Assembly: GCA_019828545.1 (NCBI GenBank)
Contig: JACVRA010000329.1
Coordinates: 62,001 to 126,000 of the forward strand
Origin: Paracamarosporium sp. OC-R06-R3
Taxonomy: Eukaryota; Ascomycota; Dothideomycetes; Pleosporales; Didymosphaeriaceae
DNA length: 64,000 nt
Direction: 5' to 3'
Every line of letters begins with the position of its first letter. Within the stretch, counting starts at the first letter, position 1. Made by a program: the position numbers and the translations under genes. Shown here piece after piece: positions 45,747 to 57,605 of this stretch. Below the pieces are notes generated by a model. The model did not search any database, had not been told where the DNA came from, and saw only the letters and a program-made list of their open reading frames with translations.

Positions 45747-46132
45747 TTACAAACCCTCCCTCTTTGCAACCTCACCCACAAATTTCCGACCGGGACTGCC
45801 TCCGTTGATCCATTCATCAGGTGTGAAGAGCCCGAAAAGACCTAGGAATCCCCTTAAGATACTCATCCTAAGAACGGAACAAGGTGCATTGACTCACCCG
45901 CCTTCTTCAGCACTGGCATGCTGGCTGCCATTTTCTTTTCCAGCTCTTTCTTATTAGCGTCACTGACGGCAGATCCGGACATGAGTTGATCATATTCTCG
46001 TATGTTGACCAGAAGAGCGCCAACAGTGCCGGTTTGTATCTTGGAGCCGTCGGGCAGCGTAACGACGGGCATGACGGTGCCGAGTGTCGCGCTATTCAAG
46101 GCCGCTAAGGAATCTGGGTTGGATGAAGACAT
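45747..46132 (-). CDS. Small conserved fungal protein (DUF7709-like)
   Basis: Exons 45898-46132 and 45747-45841 give 109 aa; the intron is 56 bp. The product starts MSSSNPDSLAALNSATLGTV. Its core is PVVTLPDGSKIQTGTVGALL, VNIREYDQLMSG, then a Lys/Glu helix (KKELEKKMAASMPVLKKAG). It ends in LFTPDEWINGGSPGRKFVGE. No signal peptide or membrane helix. The layout matches a short domain of unknown function that I associate with the name DUF7709; the exact family label is from memory. Nothing in the sequence points to an activity. It is divergent from the RmlB-like gene. Confidence 0.75.
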
Positions 46133-46593
46133 ACTCGCGGACTATGGCTAGAAATTTCGCAATGACAACAGGTTCAAGTGGAGAAAGCGATGTGCCATTC
46201 AGTAATGTAGATGCTGCAATTATATATATACTACTTACGTGTGATGGCTATAGAGACATTAAGTCGGCGACAGGCTAAATCATCGCTGGTCTCACGCGAA
46301 ACAAAGCAGCATCCGAGAGCGAAGGTTGAATCGGCTCGAATTTAGAGCCGAACATCGAAAGACCGGCACGTGACTGGCAGCGACCCTCTAGGCACCTTGC
46401 CAATTTTAGCCTACACGTGGGATGACGTCACATGATGAGCGGAAGCGCTTCCTGTTGCAGTTTTAGCTGGAGGAACAAAAGTCGCGAAAGGCATGGTATA
46501 GATGATGCATCCATAATGTCTTCTTGAGATGGTTGCGCTGCTACTTTCAAGACTGCCCTATATGTATAGCTTCTGCTGGCGGTTTCTATCAAG
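46133..46593. promoter_or_regulatory. Bidirectional promoter region DUF7709-like / RmlB-like
   Basis: 461 bp between divergent start codons. No named site recognised. Confidence 0.45.
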
Positions 46594-48151
46594 ATGTCCG
46601 CCGTAGAAAGTGCCGATTGCGAAGCGACTGCCAATGGTCTCAAACGTATGTCGGTCTTTGAACCTTCCCCTGAAGAGTCATTGCTCTCCTCCTGAGCGCA
46701 CTGAACACTCACTTCGGGGGGTAGAGACCTCCGACGTGCCGTACCTTGCGACTAACTGCGGGACACAGACCGGAGAGACTCGACCGTCCTAAATCCTAGG
46801 TCTTATCTGACAGAAGATCTTTGGAAGCAAGCTCCAGTCCTAACAGGAACAACGCATTTTGAGGCACGAGAGGACGCGCGCAACATTCTCATAACAGGGG
46901 GGGCCGGCTTCATGTGTGCCATGGCATGCACGTGGAGTAAAGTTGCGACTGACAGCCTCACAGCGCGTGTTGGTTCGTCCGACATTTGACCCTTACGTAT
47001 CCCGACCACTACAATGTCATCTCGTTCGATAAACTCGACTACTGCGCGACACTGAATAACACACGCATTCTCGAAGGCTGCGGAAATTTCACATTTGAAC
47101 AAGGCGACATCACCTCTCCCTCAGACGTTAGAAAGGTGTTGCGCAAGCACCAGATTGACACGGTTTTCCACTTCGCAGCTCAGTCGCACGTTGATCTTAG
47201 TTTCGGCAATTCTTACCAATTCACGAATACAAACGTGTATGGGACGCATGTTCTGCTGGAAGGAGCTCGGGAGCATGGAATCTCGCGGTTTATACATATC
47301 TCGACAGACGAGGTATATGGAGACGTACCGATTGGTGCAGCGGATCTTAGCGAAACGAGCATTCTTGCTCCGACAAACCCATACTCAGCAAGCAAGGCGG
47401 CGGCGGAGATGATGGTTAGCGCATATCGGAAGAGCTTCAAGCTACCTCTGATTACCGTAAGATCTAATAATGTTTATGGACCCCATCAGTTTCCGGAGAG
47501 TACGTCAACGTCCTTGCCATCTCTACTTCTTGCTCACCATACCCAGAAATCATACCGAAGTTCATTATGCTTTTACAGCGCAGGAGAAAACTTTTAGTCC
47601 ACGGCGATGGATCACCCACACGACGATATCTTTATGCGGGTGATATTGTGGACGCATTAGACACAATATTCCATAAAGGCGACATCGGCCAGATATACAA
47701 CATTGCGACTACAGATGAAATATCCAATACGGACATATGTCATAAGTTATTGGGCCTCTTCAAACTTCCTCATGAGACACGGGCAGACCTCGAGAAGTCG
47801 GTGCAGTACACGGAGGATCGGCCTTTCAACGATCAACGGTATGCAACAGACGGGACGAAGCTCGCTGCTCTGGGCTGGCATCCAAGGACCAGCTTTGACG
47901 ATGGGCTGAGGAAGACAGTCGAGTGGTATCGTCAATTTGGCGAGGTATGGTGGGGTGATATCAGCCGCGTGCTTACGTCCTTTCCGGTGGTGGAAGGTAC
48001 GGAAATATGGACCAAGGAGGAGCATGAAGCGTTGGCATCGGACGAACATCTTTTACTTGAAGACCACAGTGCGATTGACGATATGACGTGGACGAAGAAG
48101 GCTTCACGGCATCCTCAAGAGCCCAATGGGATCGAAGGGTCTGCTAAGTGA
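46594..48151 (+). CDS. NDP-glucose 4,6-dehydratase (RmlB-like, extended SDR)
   Basis: Probably converts UDP- or dTDP-glucose to the 4-keto-6-deoxy sugar, the first step to rhamnose-type sugars in fungi. Exons 46594-46645, 46769-46913, 46964-47499 and 47547-48151 give 445 aa. The product starts MSAVESADCEATANGLKH. Next come a short fungal leader, ILITGGAGFIACWFVRHL (NAD-binding GxxGxxA), FDKLDYCATLNN, HFAAQSHVDLSFGNSY, and the catalytic ISTDEVYGD and YSASKAAAE (Tyr-x3-Lys). NNVYGPHQFPEKIIPKF and HGDGSPTRRYLYAGDIVDA follow, and then DRPFNDQRYATDGTKLAALG. All match extended SDR dehydratases. Intron 1 (123 bp) is longer than most here. In fungi this step often uses UDP-glucose; the nucleotide cannot be told from the sequence. 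Confidence 0.92.
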
Positions 48152-48807
48152 GGGGCTCGGAATGGATTAAGTAAAAATTAAGTGTCGTCATGGGCTTTGA
48201 AGGCTCATGTCTGCAGTAAAGATGAATACTAGTTAGACAGCGGTCAAATTACCAGGTACTGTACACACGCTCCCGTCAATCTCTTACAGTGCAACTCCTT
48301 GTGCGGCGTAATGCTAGCGCCGTCAGCGGATGCAGGGTCCATTGGCGCAATGGTTTCTTCAGCCGCAGTTCGCAGGACATGGCAAATAAGAAATTCAAAT
48401 ACAAATCAACATAATAGCGGAGTCAATGTAGTGTGAGGGCCCGATTGACCCAAGAGTGCACGCGTCGTTGAGGCGGTGAAAGCAGCGAAAGCAGGAATGC
48501 GTGGCGCGTGCTGCACAGCCACGCGGGCCCGCCATTCAACATCCCTGAGCGAAGGCCGCTGGACCGCGCTTACTACGAAACGACCAGCGTTGAACCTCAG
48601 ACACTTCACCAAACCCTCAAATACCAAGAGAGACACCCCGAAGACACCACGTTGCATCCACCTATCTTGCTAGATACACCGATTGCGACCTATACCTCGA
48701 GAACCACCCGAAACCAGCAATAGCCCACGAGTGCGTCACCCCGCCCAGCCTTGACCCCCAACGTCCACCTGAGCCCAACACTCACACCATACCCATAGCT
48801 ACGCATT
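48152..48807. other. Intergenic
   Basis: About 650 bp: RmlB-like 3' flank and SEC9 promoter. No gene seen. Confidence 0.55.
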
Positions 48808-50232
48808 ATGAAACTCTTCAAGAGGAAAGAAAAGGGAGGCGACAACGACGATGCCAACCGGGCAGCCCTCTTCGGCAAGAAGGCGTCGCCGGCAGCGGCC
48901 AACCCTTACGCTGCTCCCCCCCAGAACGACCCGTACGCGAACCCGCCCCCGGCCTACAGTGGAGGCAACGACTCGTACCGTCAGGACAAGACTCCTTCCG
49001 TGACGGGCCAGGGCGGACAGTTTGGCGGAAGAGGGTACCAAGCATCCGGCAACTACGGTGCGTCTGGTGGCTATGGTGGCAATCAGTATGGCGGGGGCGC
49101 CGACCAGGGCCCTCCTCGCCGCGCTGGAGGATACGGAGGGCTAGGCACCGCCGATCCCAACAACGAGGAAGATCGTGGTGCCCTGTTCGGCGGTGCTGCC
49201 GACCGTCATCAACAGCGCCAACAGCAGCAGCCACCCCAGCAACAGGGCGGTTATGGACAGCAAGGCGGTAGCTATGGCCAGTCGGGCGTTTCCGGTGGTT
49301 ATGGAGCTCCGGGTGGATATGGTAGTGGGCCGGCATACGAAGATCGTCAATTGACTGCTGAGGAGCAGGAGGAGGAAGATATCAACGCCACCAAGAATGA
49401 GATCAGATTTATGAAGCAGCAGGACGTTTCTAGCACTCGCAATGCGCTGAGGCTTGCGCAACAGGCCGAAGAAACCGGTCGTGATACTCTTGCACGCCTT
49501 GGTGCACAGGGAGGTACGTTTCGTTCTTCTCTCTCCTTAGGGATAACTTTTACTAACGATCGAACCCAAAGAGCGAATACATAATACCGAACGTAACCTA
49601 GATCTTGCTTCTTCGCAGAACCGCATTGCAGAGGAGAAAGCGAGGTGCGTGCTCCGTCTTAACCTATTTATGTTAAGCTCCTGAACTTGCGCGAGTGTGA
49701 AAACTAACACACTTAATCAGGGAGCTGAAGACACTCAATCGTAGCATGTTTGCCGTCCACGTAGGAAACCCGTTCACGTCTAGTTCACGTCGCGAGGAAC
49801 GAGATAGAAAAATTATGGAGAATCACCAGGCCGAACGTGCTCAGAGAGATGCTACCAGAGCTGCTGCATGGCAAAGTACGGCAAGGCAAGACGAATACAA
49901 GAGAGGCGTGCAAACCGCTGGAAACACTGGCGGAAAGTCGACACTGGCAGATCGTGCAAAGTACCAGTTCGAGGCTGATTCGGAAGACGACGAAATGGGT
50001 AAGTGCTGATGGTCGGCTTCTAAACATCGTATACTTACACCGGGCAGAGAACGAGATCGACAACAATCTGGACCAGCTCCACGGAGCTGCAAAGCGATTG
50101 AACGCTCTTGGAAGAGCTATGGGTCAGGAGGTGGACACGCAGAACAAACACATTGGCCGCATCACGGAGAAGACGGACAAGGTGGATGACCAGATCGCCA
50201 TGAACAGGGCCCGTCTTGATCGTATCCACTAG
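48808..50232 (+). CDS. SEC9: SNAP-25-type t-SNARE SEC9
   Basis: Plasma-membrane Qb+Qc SNARE that pairs with Sso and Snc for exocytic fusion. Exons 48808-49513, 49572-49644, 49721-49998 and 50048-50232 give 413 aa. The product starts MKLFKRKEKGGDNDDANRAA. The first 170 residues are low complexity (Gly, Gln, Tyr, Pro-rich; QQRQQQQPPQQQGGYGQQGG) and differ from yeast Sec9. The Qb helix runs from AEEQEEEDINATKNEIRFMK through ETGRDTLARLGAQG into ERNLDLASSQNRIAEEKARE. The Qc helix at the C-terminus reads ENEIDNNLDQLHGAAKRLNA, QEVDTQNKHIGRITEKTDKV, ending ARLDRIH. There is no transmembrane helix and no Cys cluster for palmitoylation, which fits Sec9. Confidence 0.94.
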
Positions 50233-50653
50233 AAGCCTAGTCTACCTGGGGCTGTCTCTTGTTGCTCGGTGCTTAGAGTACTGCTTTTTGGAATGTTTTT
50301 TGCTGCAATGTTGATGGATTTGATATGGCGTTAGGCGGTATTCACGTGATGGCCGTGGATCGGAGTACCTGGATGGTCTGCAATCTCTACAAATGGAAAT
50401 TGGCGTACAAGCGGACAGATGGGCCACTTTTGCTGTGAAGCATGATGAGCAAGCACTGCATCTGCCTGTCGGAAGGATGCCGCGCGTGATATCTGTGATG
50501 GTGGCCGGATGGCGCGGTCAGCTGGCCGGGAAGCTTGAGCCACGGTAGGGGAAATGCGGGGCCCCAGCTTATGTATAGCTCATGCAAGGGCCCGCCGCAG
50601 CTCGAGCTCCAGCTTCCACTCTCTCATCGCCCATCGCCAGACAACACGCAAAT
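50233..50653. other. Intergenic: SEC9 3' flank and AMS1 promoter
   Basis: About 420 bp, no gene seen. Confidence 0.6.
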
Positions 50654-53600
50654 ATGGGGGGCGAACAGCGCGTCATTCCCGTTTCCTCCGACTACCCCAA
50701 GCTCGCGGCTGGTCCCGTGGGCAAGCAGATCGATCGCATCTACCGAGACCGCCTGCGCCAATTCACCGACGGCGGACAGTACTACTGGCAGGGCCTGTTG
50801 CCGTACGTTGCGTCTCTGCCGGACTGGCACTGGTACTGACGCTGCGCAGGAAGATCGTCGAAGCCAAAGCGGTGCACCCGGGCCCGATCAAGCTTTCCGT
50901 CTACTCTCCGCCCAACCTCTCGCGCCCGACGTTCAAGGACGCCGTGTCGCACGACTTCAGGCCGCTCAAGCCCGGCGACTGGTTCGGCCCCGGCTGGTCG
51001 ACACACTGGGTCAAAGTCGAGCTCACCATCCCCGACTATCTCTTGGACAAGGAGCACCTCGAGTTCAAATGGGATGCCGACTGCGAGGGCATGATATGGA
51101 CAGAACACGGTGACGTCGTTCACGGCCTGACCGGTGGCGGTGAGCGCACCGAATGGATCCTGCCCGACGACTTTAGGGATGGTAAGGAGCATACCTTCTA
51201 CATCGAGGTGGCATGCAACGGCATGTTTGGCAACGGCAACGGTGATTCCATCCAGCCGCCAGACCCGAATAGATCCTTCCAGCTCCACATAGTCGAGATC
51301 CAAGCCATCAACCTAGAGGCGCGAGCTTTGCGCTATGACTTCTGGGAATTGGGCGATGCAGCCAGGGAGTTCCCGGACGACTCGGTGGAGAAGCACGAGG
51401 CGCAGCAGGTTGCGAATCGCATCATAGATGCTTTCATTGCCGGCGGCGGGAGTCAGGAAAGCATCATTGAAGGTCGCAAGATTGCACGCGAGTACCTTGG
51501 TGATGTCGATTCACACAAAGTCTACGAAAGCGACAAGGAGGCTATCGTTACTGGCATTGGCTATTGCCACATTGACACATGCTGGCTGTGGCCCTTCGCC
51601 GAGACAAAACGTAAGGTTGCGCGCTCCTGGTCGAATCAGTGCGACCTCATCGATCGGTATCCCGAGCTGCGCTTCGTTTGCTCGCAGGCTCAGCAGTATA
51701 AATGGCTAGAGCAGTTGTACCCATCTACCTTCGACCGTGTAAAGAAGAAGGTCAAGGAAGGCTCCTTCCAGCCTATTGGTGGAAGTTGGGTAGAGCATGA
51801 TACTAACCTTCCTGGTGGTGAGTCTTTGATCAGGCAATTTCTATACGGACAGCGATACTTCGAGAGCCGTTTTGGACAGCGATGCAAGACTTTTTGGCTC
51901 CCAGATACTTTCGGCTATTCTACGCAACTTCCTCAGATCTGTCGCATCTCCGGAATGACGAGATTCTTGACGCAGAAGCTTAGCTGGAACAACATCAACA
52001 ACTTCCCGCACACCACGTTTAGTTGGGTAGCTCTCGACAACAGCCAGGTCATTTGTCACATGCCACCCTGTGAGACATACACTGCTGAAGCACATTTTGG
52101 CGACGTCAAGAGGAGCGTCACACAGCACAAATCTCTAGACCGAGACAACACTTCGCTTTTAGTGTTCGGCAAGGGAGATGGAGGTGGCGGTCCCACATGG
52201 GAAATGCTTGAAAGGCTCCGACGATGCCGTGGAATCAGTGACAAGAAGGGTCTTTTACCCCGCGTGAAACTTGGCGAGTCTGCCGATGACTTCTTCGACA
52301 GACTAGAGAAGAAAGTCGAGCAGGGCACAAAACTCGTGACCTGGTATGGTGAGCTTTACTTTGAGCTACACCGTGGAACATACACCACGCAAGCTAACAA
52401 CAAGCGCAATAATCGTAAGTCTGAGATTATGCTGAGAGACATTGAATACCTCGCAACGTTGGCTACGATTAAGAACAAGTTCGGGAAGAAGAGTTCCTAC
52501 AAGTACCCGAAGAAAGATCTAGATGACATGTGGGAAGACGTTTTGTTGTGTCAATTCCATGATTGCTTGCCTGGTAGCTCGATTGAGATGTGCTACCGTG
52601 ATTCGGATGAGGTGAATGCTGCGCTTCGCATAATTGGAAAGTTGTGCTGACCAGAGTTAGATTTATGCTAAAGTATTCACCACTGGTGAAAAGTTGCTTT
52701 CGGATGCACTATCGGAACTTGGCTTTGATCAGGACGTCAAGCATGACAGCGAACTCTTTGCACTAAACACCCTCCCTTGGCCAAGAACAGAGCTCGTGAT
52801 GCTTCCTCCAGTTGCTGGTCTTCCAACATACGGTCTCGCTCATGGAAACAGCTTGAGCGCATTGGAAGTTCGTCCGCTTGCCTCGCCTTACTCCGCCACC
52901 GCTTCCTCGGTTAAGGAGATTCGACCAAATGTGTTCGAACTCCGCAACTCCCAGTTTGTAGTCGAGGTCTCTAATGGCGTGATTACGTCTTTGTTCGATA
53001 TCAACGCCGATCGTGAGCTCATTCCCAAGGGTTCTAAAGCGGCGCAACTTGTGATATTCGACGACAAGCCGCTGTACTGGCAAGCCTGGGATGTAGAAGT
53101 CTATCATCTTGAGTCGCGCAAAGAATTGACACCATCGAAGGTGGTTATTTCGGAGAGTGGACCACATTGTGTCTCGCTGAACGTGGAAACTAAGATATCG
53201 GACAAGTCGTGGGTCAAGACCACAATCTCTCTACCCGCTGCAATCGGCAACGCCCCCACAAGTGTCGAGATTAACGCAGAAATTGAATGGCAGGAGACAA
53301 TGAAATTTCTGAAGGTGGAGTTCCCCGTCGACATCGTCAACACAGAGGCCAGTTACGAGACACAGTTCGGAATTGTCCGCCGTCCAACGCACTACAACAC
53401 GACGTGGGACATGGCCAAGTTTGAGGTCTGTGTCCACAAATGGGCCGATCTATCAGAAGCTACATATGGCGTGTCTATCCTCAACGATTCCCGTTATGGT
53501 TTCGCAACCGCAGGGAACGTCATGAGGCTGTCGCTTCTCCGCGCGCCCAAGGCCCCAGATGCACACGCTGACATGGGCCGTCATCGTACGCGCTACGCCA

Positions 53601-54034
53601 TCTTCCCTCACTCTGGACCCCTCAGCGAAGCTACCGTCCGCAAGGCTTTCGAATTCAACAACCCACTTCGCGTTGTAGGTCGCAAGCCCAGCTCGAACCC
53701 ATCCCTTCTGCACTCTTTCCAGATCCACGGCGCACCGAACCTCGTACTTGATACCATCAAACGCGGTGAAGACGACGAGGATGTCTCGCGGGGCGAGTTG
53801 CCTATTAAGAAAGGACAGTCTGTCATTGTGCGCATCTACGATGCGCTAGGCGGAAAGAGCAAAGCTGTGCTCACATGGGGTGATTTGCATGTCAAGAAAG
53901 TAGTCAAGGTCAATGCTCTAGAGGACGAGATTGAGGGGGAGAAAGAGATTGCATTTACAGAAACAGATGGAAAGAAAGGTGTTAAGATTGAAATCAGAGC
54001 TTTCGAGGTTGCTACTTTCAAGCTCGTCTTGTAG
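50654..54034 (+). CDS. AMS1: Vacuolar alpha-mannosidase AMS1 (GH38)
   Basis: Glycoside hydrolase family 38 enzyme that degrades free oligomannosides; in yeast it reaches the vacuole by the Cvt/autophagy route and has no signal peptide. Exons 50654-50802, 50850-52611 and 52661-54034 give 1094 aa, close to yeast Ams1 (about 1083). The product starts MGGEQRVIPVSSDYPKLAAG and has no signal peptide. The zinc-site motif HIDTCWLWPFAE is near residue 289 and the nucleophile Asp near 401 in TFWLPDTFGYS. GGSWVEHDTNLPGGESLIRQ, SWNNINNFPHTTFSW and CQFHDCLPGSS complete the GH38 catalytic and middle domains. The C-terminal beta domain ends in IEIRAFEVATFKLVL. Intron 2 (52612-52660, gtgaat...gttag) was chosen because reading through gives a stop within a few codons. 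Confidence 0.95.
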
Positions 54035-55021
54035 ATAGTAACGTTCGATGTTAGCGCGCATAGCTAGATGTTGAGCATATTTGATGACGTGATGATTCAA
54101 ACCGCATCGTTGAGAAATGAGTGATGCGTGCAACTCAATAACTGTCACAAGGAAAAGGAATCAGCTTCAGCTCGCACGCCCGTCGGTCGTACTTGGAGTT
54201 GTTAATGCTTTGTCCGCATTGGCGGCACATCCCCACTACGAGTGCACTATCTTTAGACTATCGACGCCAATGGTATAATTACTATTTAATATTAGCTGCA
54301 AGCTAATATATTTACTTAATCAGCAGCATAGAACACTAGTGCGCCTAAGATTGTGCTACTTAATGTTGCAAGACGGTGTGTCTGCGCAGTAGATACGTTC
54401 AATACTTAGTCTATTCACAAATGAAGCGCCTTCCCTCGATCTATATAGCCACAGAGTACCCAGTATTTGGATGATAACTTGTCGGCCGCCGAAGCCCAAG
54501 CACATCGCCATTGATACTCTGTACAGTCACCACTTCATTATTACCCTGGGAACCTAAGGTTCCTGTCGGCGCACCACAACACCAGTTATATTGTGCTAGC
54601 AAGAGGTATACCAAAAGCTTTCCAAGTAGGTATGCAACAGCTGAAGATGACCAAAGAGAGAACCCAATGCTAATGTATTAGTCCGAGCTAGGATGTCACA
54701 TTTCCGCGACGACGCACGGTTTGGGTTTAGAAAACACGCCCGCGTTCAGACGTATTCGAAAATATACAAAGGAAGGAAAAAGTTCGGAAGTGGGTGTGGA
54801 TTGAGGAACAGTAGTGGACGTTTTACTCTCGGGATTTTCTTCGTCTTGCACGGCAATACTCAGCGCGCCCTTTCCAAGCCAGACGGATGGAACAGTGGTG
54901 ATCCATTTGGATTATATCAGTGCGAATTTTCCTGATATCAAGAACCCACTGATCCTTCGTCGTTAGCCGTTAAAAGTCACTATCCAACCTTGACATGTGA
55001 CCTCTTCGAAAGGTTGACTCA
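54035..55021. other. Intergenic between convergent AMS1 and small secreted protein gene
   Basis: About 990 bp, AT-rich around 54240-54330. A frame at 54693-54935 has no motif. No gene seen. Confidence 0.5.
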
Positions 55022-55640
55022 TCACAGCTCGGCAAGCTCTTCTCGCCGACAGGCGCCTTTGTGAAGTATGATATGTGCGGGCGGGGTGTCGGCATGCATC
55101 CGTATCTGCAGAGCAGTAGTCGTGCTGCTGCCTGGGTATCGCGTAATGTGACCTTTTTTGCTCACTGAAGCAATGTCGGCCGCAATAATGAGTCCGTACT
55201 TTCCGCCATGGACAACAGCCTGCTCATTGGAGTCAGGTAGTGAAACAACCGCGAGTCCGGATGTGAATGCGACATATCTAGGATTGTTGTCAGTGGCCGA
55301 CCCTGGTCACAATTCCGGGTTTGGATGTTAATCACGTGACGTACTGGACGAAAGGAGCGTTGTGTAGACCGCCATCGAATTTGGGAGGTAAGATGGTGAG
55401 AGTGAGGTTGGTCAAGTCGCCCAGCTGCTGTGACATGGTACCTGCAGTTCCCGGGTCCGTGGATATATCGAATGGGCGGGTGATCTGCCAGCACTCGATC
55501 GTCGACCTTCCATTGGCAGCACCGATTGCGGTAATGTTCAGGTGCGTCGTCTCTTGGGCCACCGCAGTGAGGAAGATGAATTGAAAGAGGAAGGCGACTG
55601 CATGGCAGACGGTCAGCGTCGTGCGAGCGAGGGCGACCAT
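55022..55640 (-). CDS. Small secreted protein, cupin-like fold suspected
   Basis: Exons 55345-55640 and 55022-55277 give 183 aa; the donor gtacgt after GTCCA is the only choice that restores QYVAFTSGLAVV. The signal peptide is about residues 1-29 (core AVAFLFQFIFLTAVAQ). The mature part has potential N-glycosylation sites (LNIT, LTNLTL). Landmarks are ANGRSTIECWQITRPFDIS, LPPKFDGGLHNAPFVQYV, VHGGKYGLIIAADIASVS and PPAHIILHKGACR. I recall a widespread fungal family of small secreted proteins with this layout (a Gly-His-Asn-Ala-Pro core and a His near the C-terminus), which may be a degenerate cupin. No activity can be assigned. It is divergent from the 7TM gene. Confidence 0.78.
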
Positions 55641-56253
55641 GATCTTCGGTGGGTGGAATGTACGACAACTCCAGATGAGTGGTCAGGGACAAGGCTGGGG
55701 GTGAAGACGCTTGGGGTCGATTTAAAGGTACAAAGCTATCATTGGCGAAAGGGAAGGCGCACCTGGGTGGCGCCTGCCAGGACGCTTACCCCGCACGGAT
55801 ACGATACAAAAACGAGGAATGCATTTGCTGCTGTTCGCTTTTACTCGTATTGAACTCAGCTGCCAGCGAAGCTTCCGCCGATACTGGCAGGGTTACTGGG
55901 AATCAATATGGAGGACCAGTCGTATCCTTCTATTCTGCGGCGAACACGATATCCCCGTGACCTGGAAGCCATTGGTGATCCCTGTAGTACAGACCGATGG
56001 CCTAGCTCTTCCTTTTTTGGTGCCTGCCCTGATGTGTGTCTGGCCACGGTCCTCCAGCTGTGCGTCCACCGCAGCCCAATCCATGTCGTTCAGCACCAGG
56101 CAATCGAGTTACACCGCAGCGGAGACCAACACCGGTCAGTTTGGGGGGTCAAGAGCCTCCCCGTAGAATGTCGCAGAATATAAGCAATTCCTCGTCGCTT
56201 GCGCAGGCCTACCCGCTGTCTTCTCCACTTTTCAACTCAAATGGTAGGAAGTC
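55641..56253. promoter_or_regulatory. Bidirectional promoter region small secreted / 7TM gene
   Basis: 613 bp between divergent starts; overlapping frames without motif. No named site recognised. Confidence 0.4.
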
Positions 56254-57605
56254 ATGGCTGTACCGGCAGCCGCCCCACCTCCACTCGGACTAAGTTCCAA
56301 CTTTGACGATCCTCCTTCAAAGGCTCAGACCGTCTACGTTGTCATGAGTGTTTGCCTTGGCTTGGTCACACTGCTCGTCGCCATTCGCATCTACACTCGG
56401 GCTCGCATCACCAAGTCACTTTGGTGGGATGATTGTGAGTTGCTCCTTACTCCGTTCATCGCTTATCTTCGAACGCTTCCCTGTTCTTGTTTCGACTGAC
56501 TATACTTTAGGGGCAAGCCTACTAGCTTGGGTAAGGCTAAATAACTCTGAAGAGCCTGAAAACTGTCCAGAAGAGTAATTCAACCAGGTTTTCTTCATTG
56601 CACTCCTTAGAGTCACCTTTGGAGCCGTGGAGAATGGCGGAGGTGTTGACATTTGGAATGTGCCAAAAACAAAGTACACGCATTTCATCACGGTATGTTG
56701 TATTTAGAACCATTTAGACACAAGAACCTGCTGACCAGTGTGGGAAGTACTGGAACTATATCATGATCATGGCCCGAGTCGACATCACTTTAGCGAAAGT
56801 CGCCATTCTCCTGCTCTACCTACGCATTTTCGTGCCCCGCCAAACTGGATCTCGTCAGATGTGGTTTTGGATATGGTTTATGGTGGTGTTCAACGTCGTA
56901 TATTGCTTAGTGCTCATTCTACTCATCCAACTACAATGCGTTGGGCATAAAACTCCACAGTCAAATGGCAGTTGCCTTGACCAACATGTACGTCTACACA
57001 ATGTTGATGCTCGAGTTTGGCTTACACGAAGTCCGTCCTATAGCTGCTTCTTATCACAGCTTCAGTAATCAATGTAATCACCGAGATTGCAATTCTCGTA
57101 GTTGCCGTCGTTGCGGTCTGGGGCCTCCGAATGCCACTTGCGAAGAAGGTTGCCATCGTGGCTGTTCTGAGTTTCGGATCAGCGTAAGTGTGCTCCCGGT
57201 TGCAGTACGAAAGTATCAGAGAGCTGACCAACAAGTGGTATCGCTTTCAGCCTGGTTCGTCTAATCTGGCAGTCACTAACCAAGAACACCAATCCAACCG
57301 TGTACAACATGACCGTGATTATGCTGGCGTAAGTGTTGAACAGTTCCCCCATTTGACTCAGCTAACCCTCGATTAGTACTGCCGAAACAACAGTGGCGAT
57401 TATGGCAGGCTGCATGCCGCTACTCTCCTCTTTCTACAAGTACCACTTTCAGTATCGGTTTGGTGCTACCAGCTCGGACAAAAGCTTGTCGCGAGAGTCT
57501 AGAGGCAACAAACAGGTTAAAAAGCCTCATCATCCATTGAGTATATCAACAACAGAGCTGGTAGAGAGGGATGTAGCTCTAGAAGAGCTTCGGGTACACA
57601 AGTGA
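56254..57605 (+). CDS. Fungal rhodopsin-domain 7TM protein (PTH11-like)
   Basis: Integral membrane protein of the large fungal rhodopsin-like / PTH11-related class; some members sense surfaces or nutrients and many are unstudied. Exons 56254-56434, 56511-56530, 56588-56692, 56739-56987, 57044-57183, 57236-57328 and 57377-57605 give 338 aa and all phases agree. Order of landmarks: MAVPAAAPPPLGLSSN; TM1 YVVMSVCLGLVTLLVAIRIY; ARITKSLWWDDWASLLAWVF; WNVPKTKYTHF; ITLAKVAILLLYLRIFVPR; a hydrophobic pair with IQLQCVG; ASVINVITEIAILVVAVVAV; LRMPLAKKVAIVAVLSFGSA; TAETTVAIMAGCMPLLSSFY; and a polar tail. No CFEM domain. Exon 2 is only 20 nt. The intron at 57184-57235 uses an AAG acceptor; without it an in-frame TAA would appear. 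Confidence 0.85.

Noticed and set aside
50554..52650. A 698-codon open frame starting before AMS1
   Set aside because: It reads through intron 1 of AMS1 and replaces the conserved N-terminus MGGEQRVIPV with an unrelated Arg-rich sequence. The spliced model from 50654 fits the family.
52636..52660. A 20-nt intron in AMS1 (gttgtg...gttag)
   Set aside because: Too short to splice. The donor gtgaat at 52612 gives a 49-nt intron with a branch point and restores SDEIYAKVF.
57181..57190. In-frame TAA in the 7TM gene, looking like a RIP-type nonsense mutation
   Set aside because: A 52-nt intron (gtaagt, branch ctgac, acceptor aacaag) removes it and restores a typical rhodopsin-domain reading (SAGIAFSLVRLIW).
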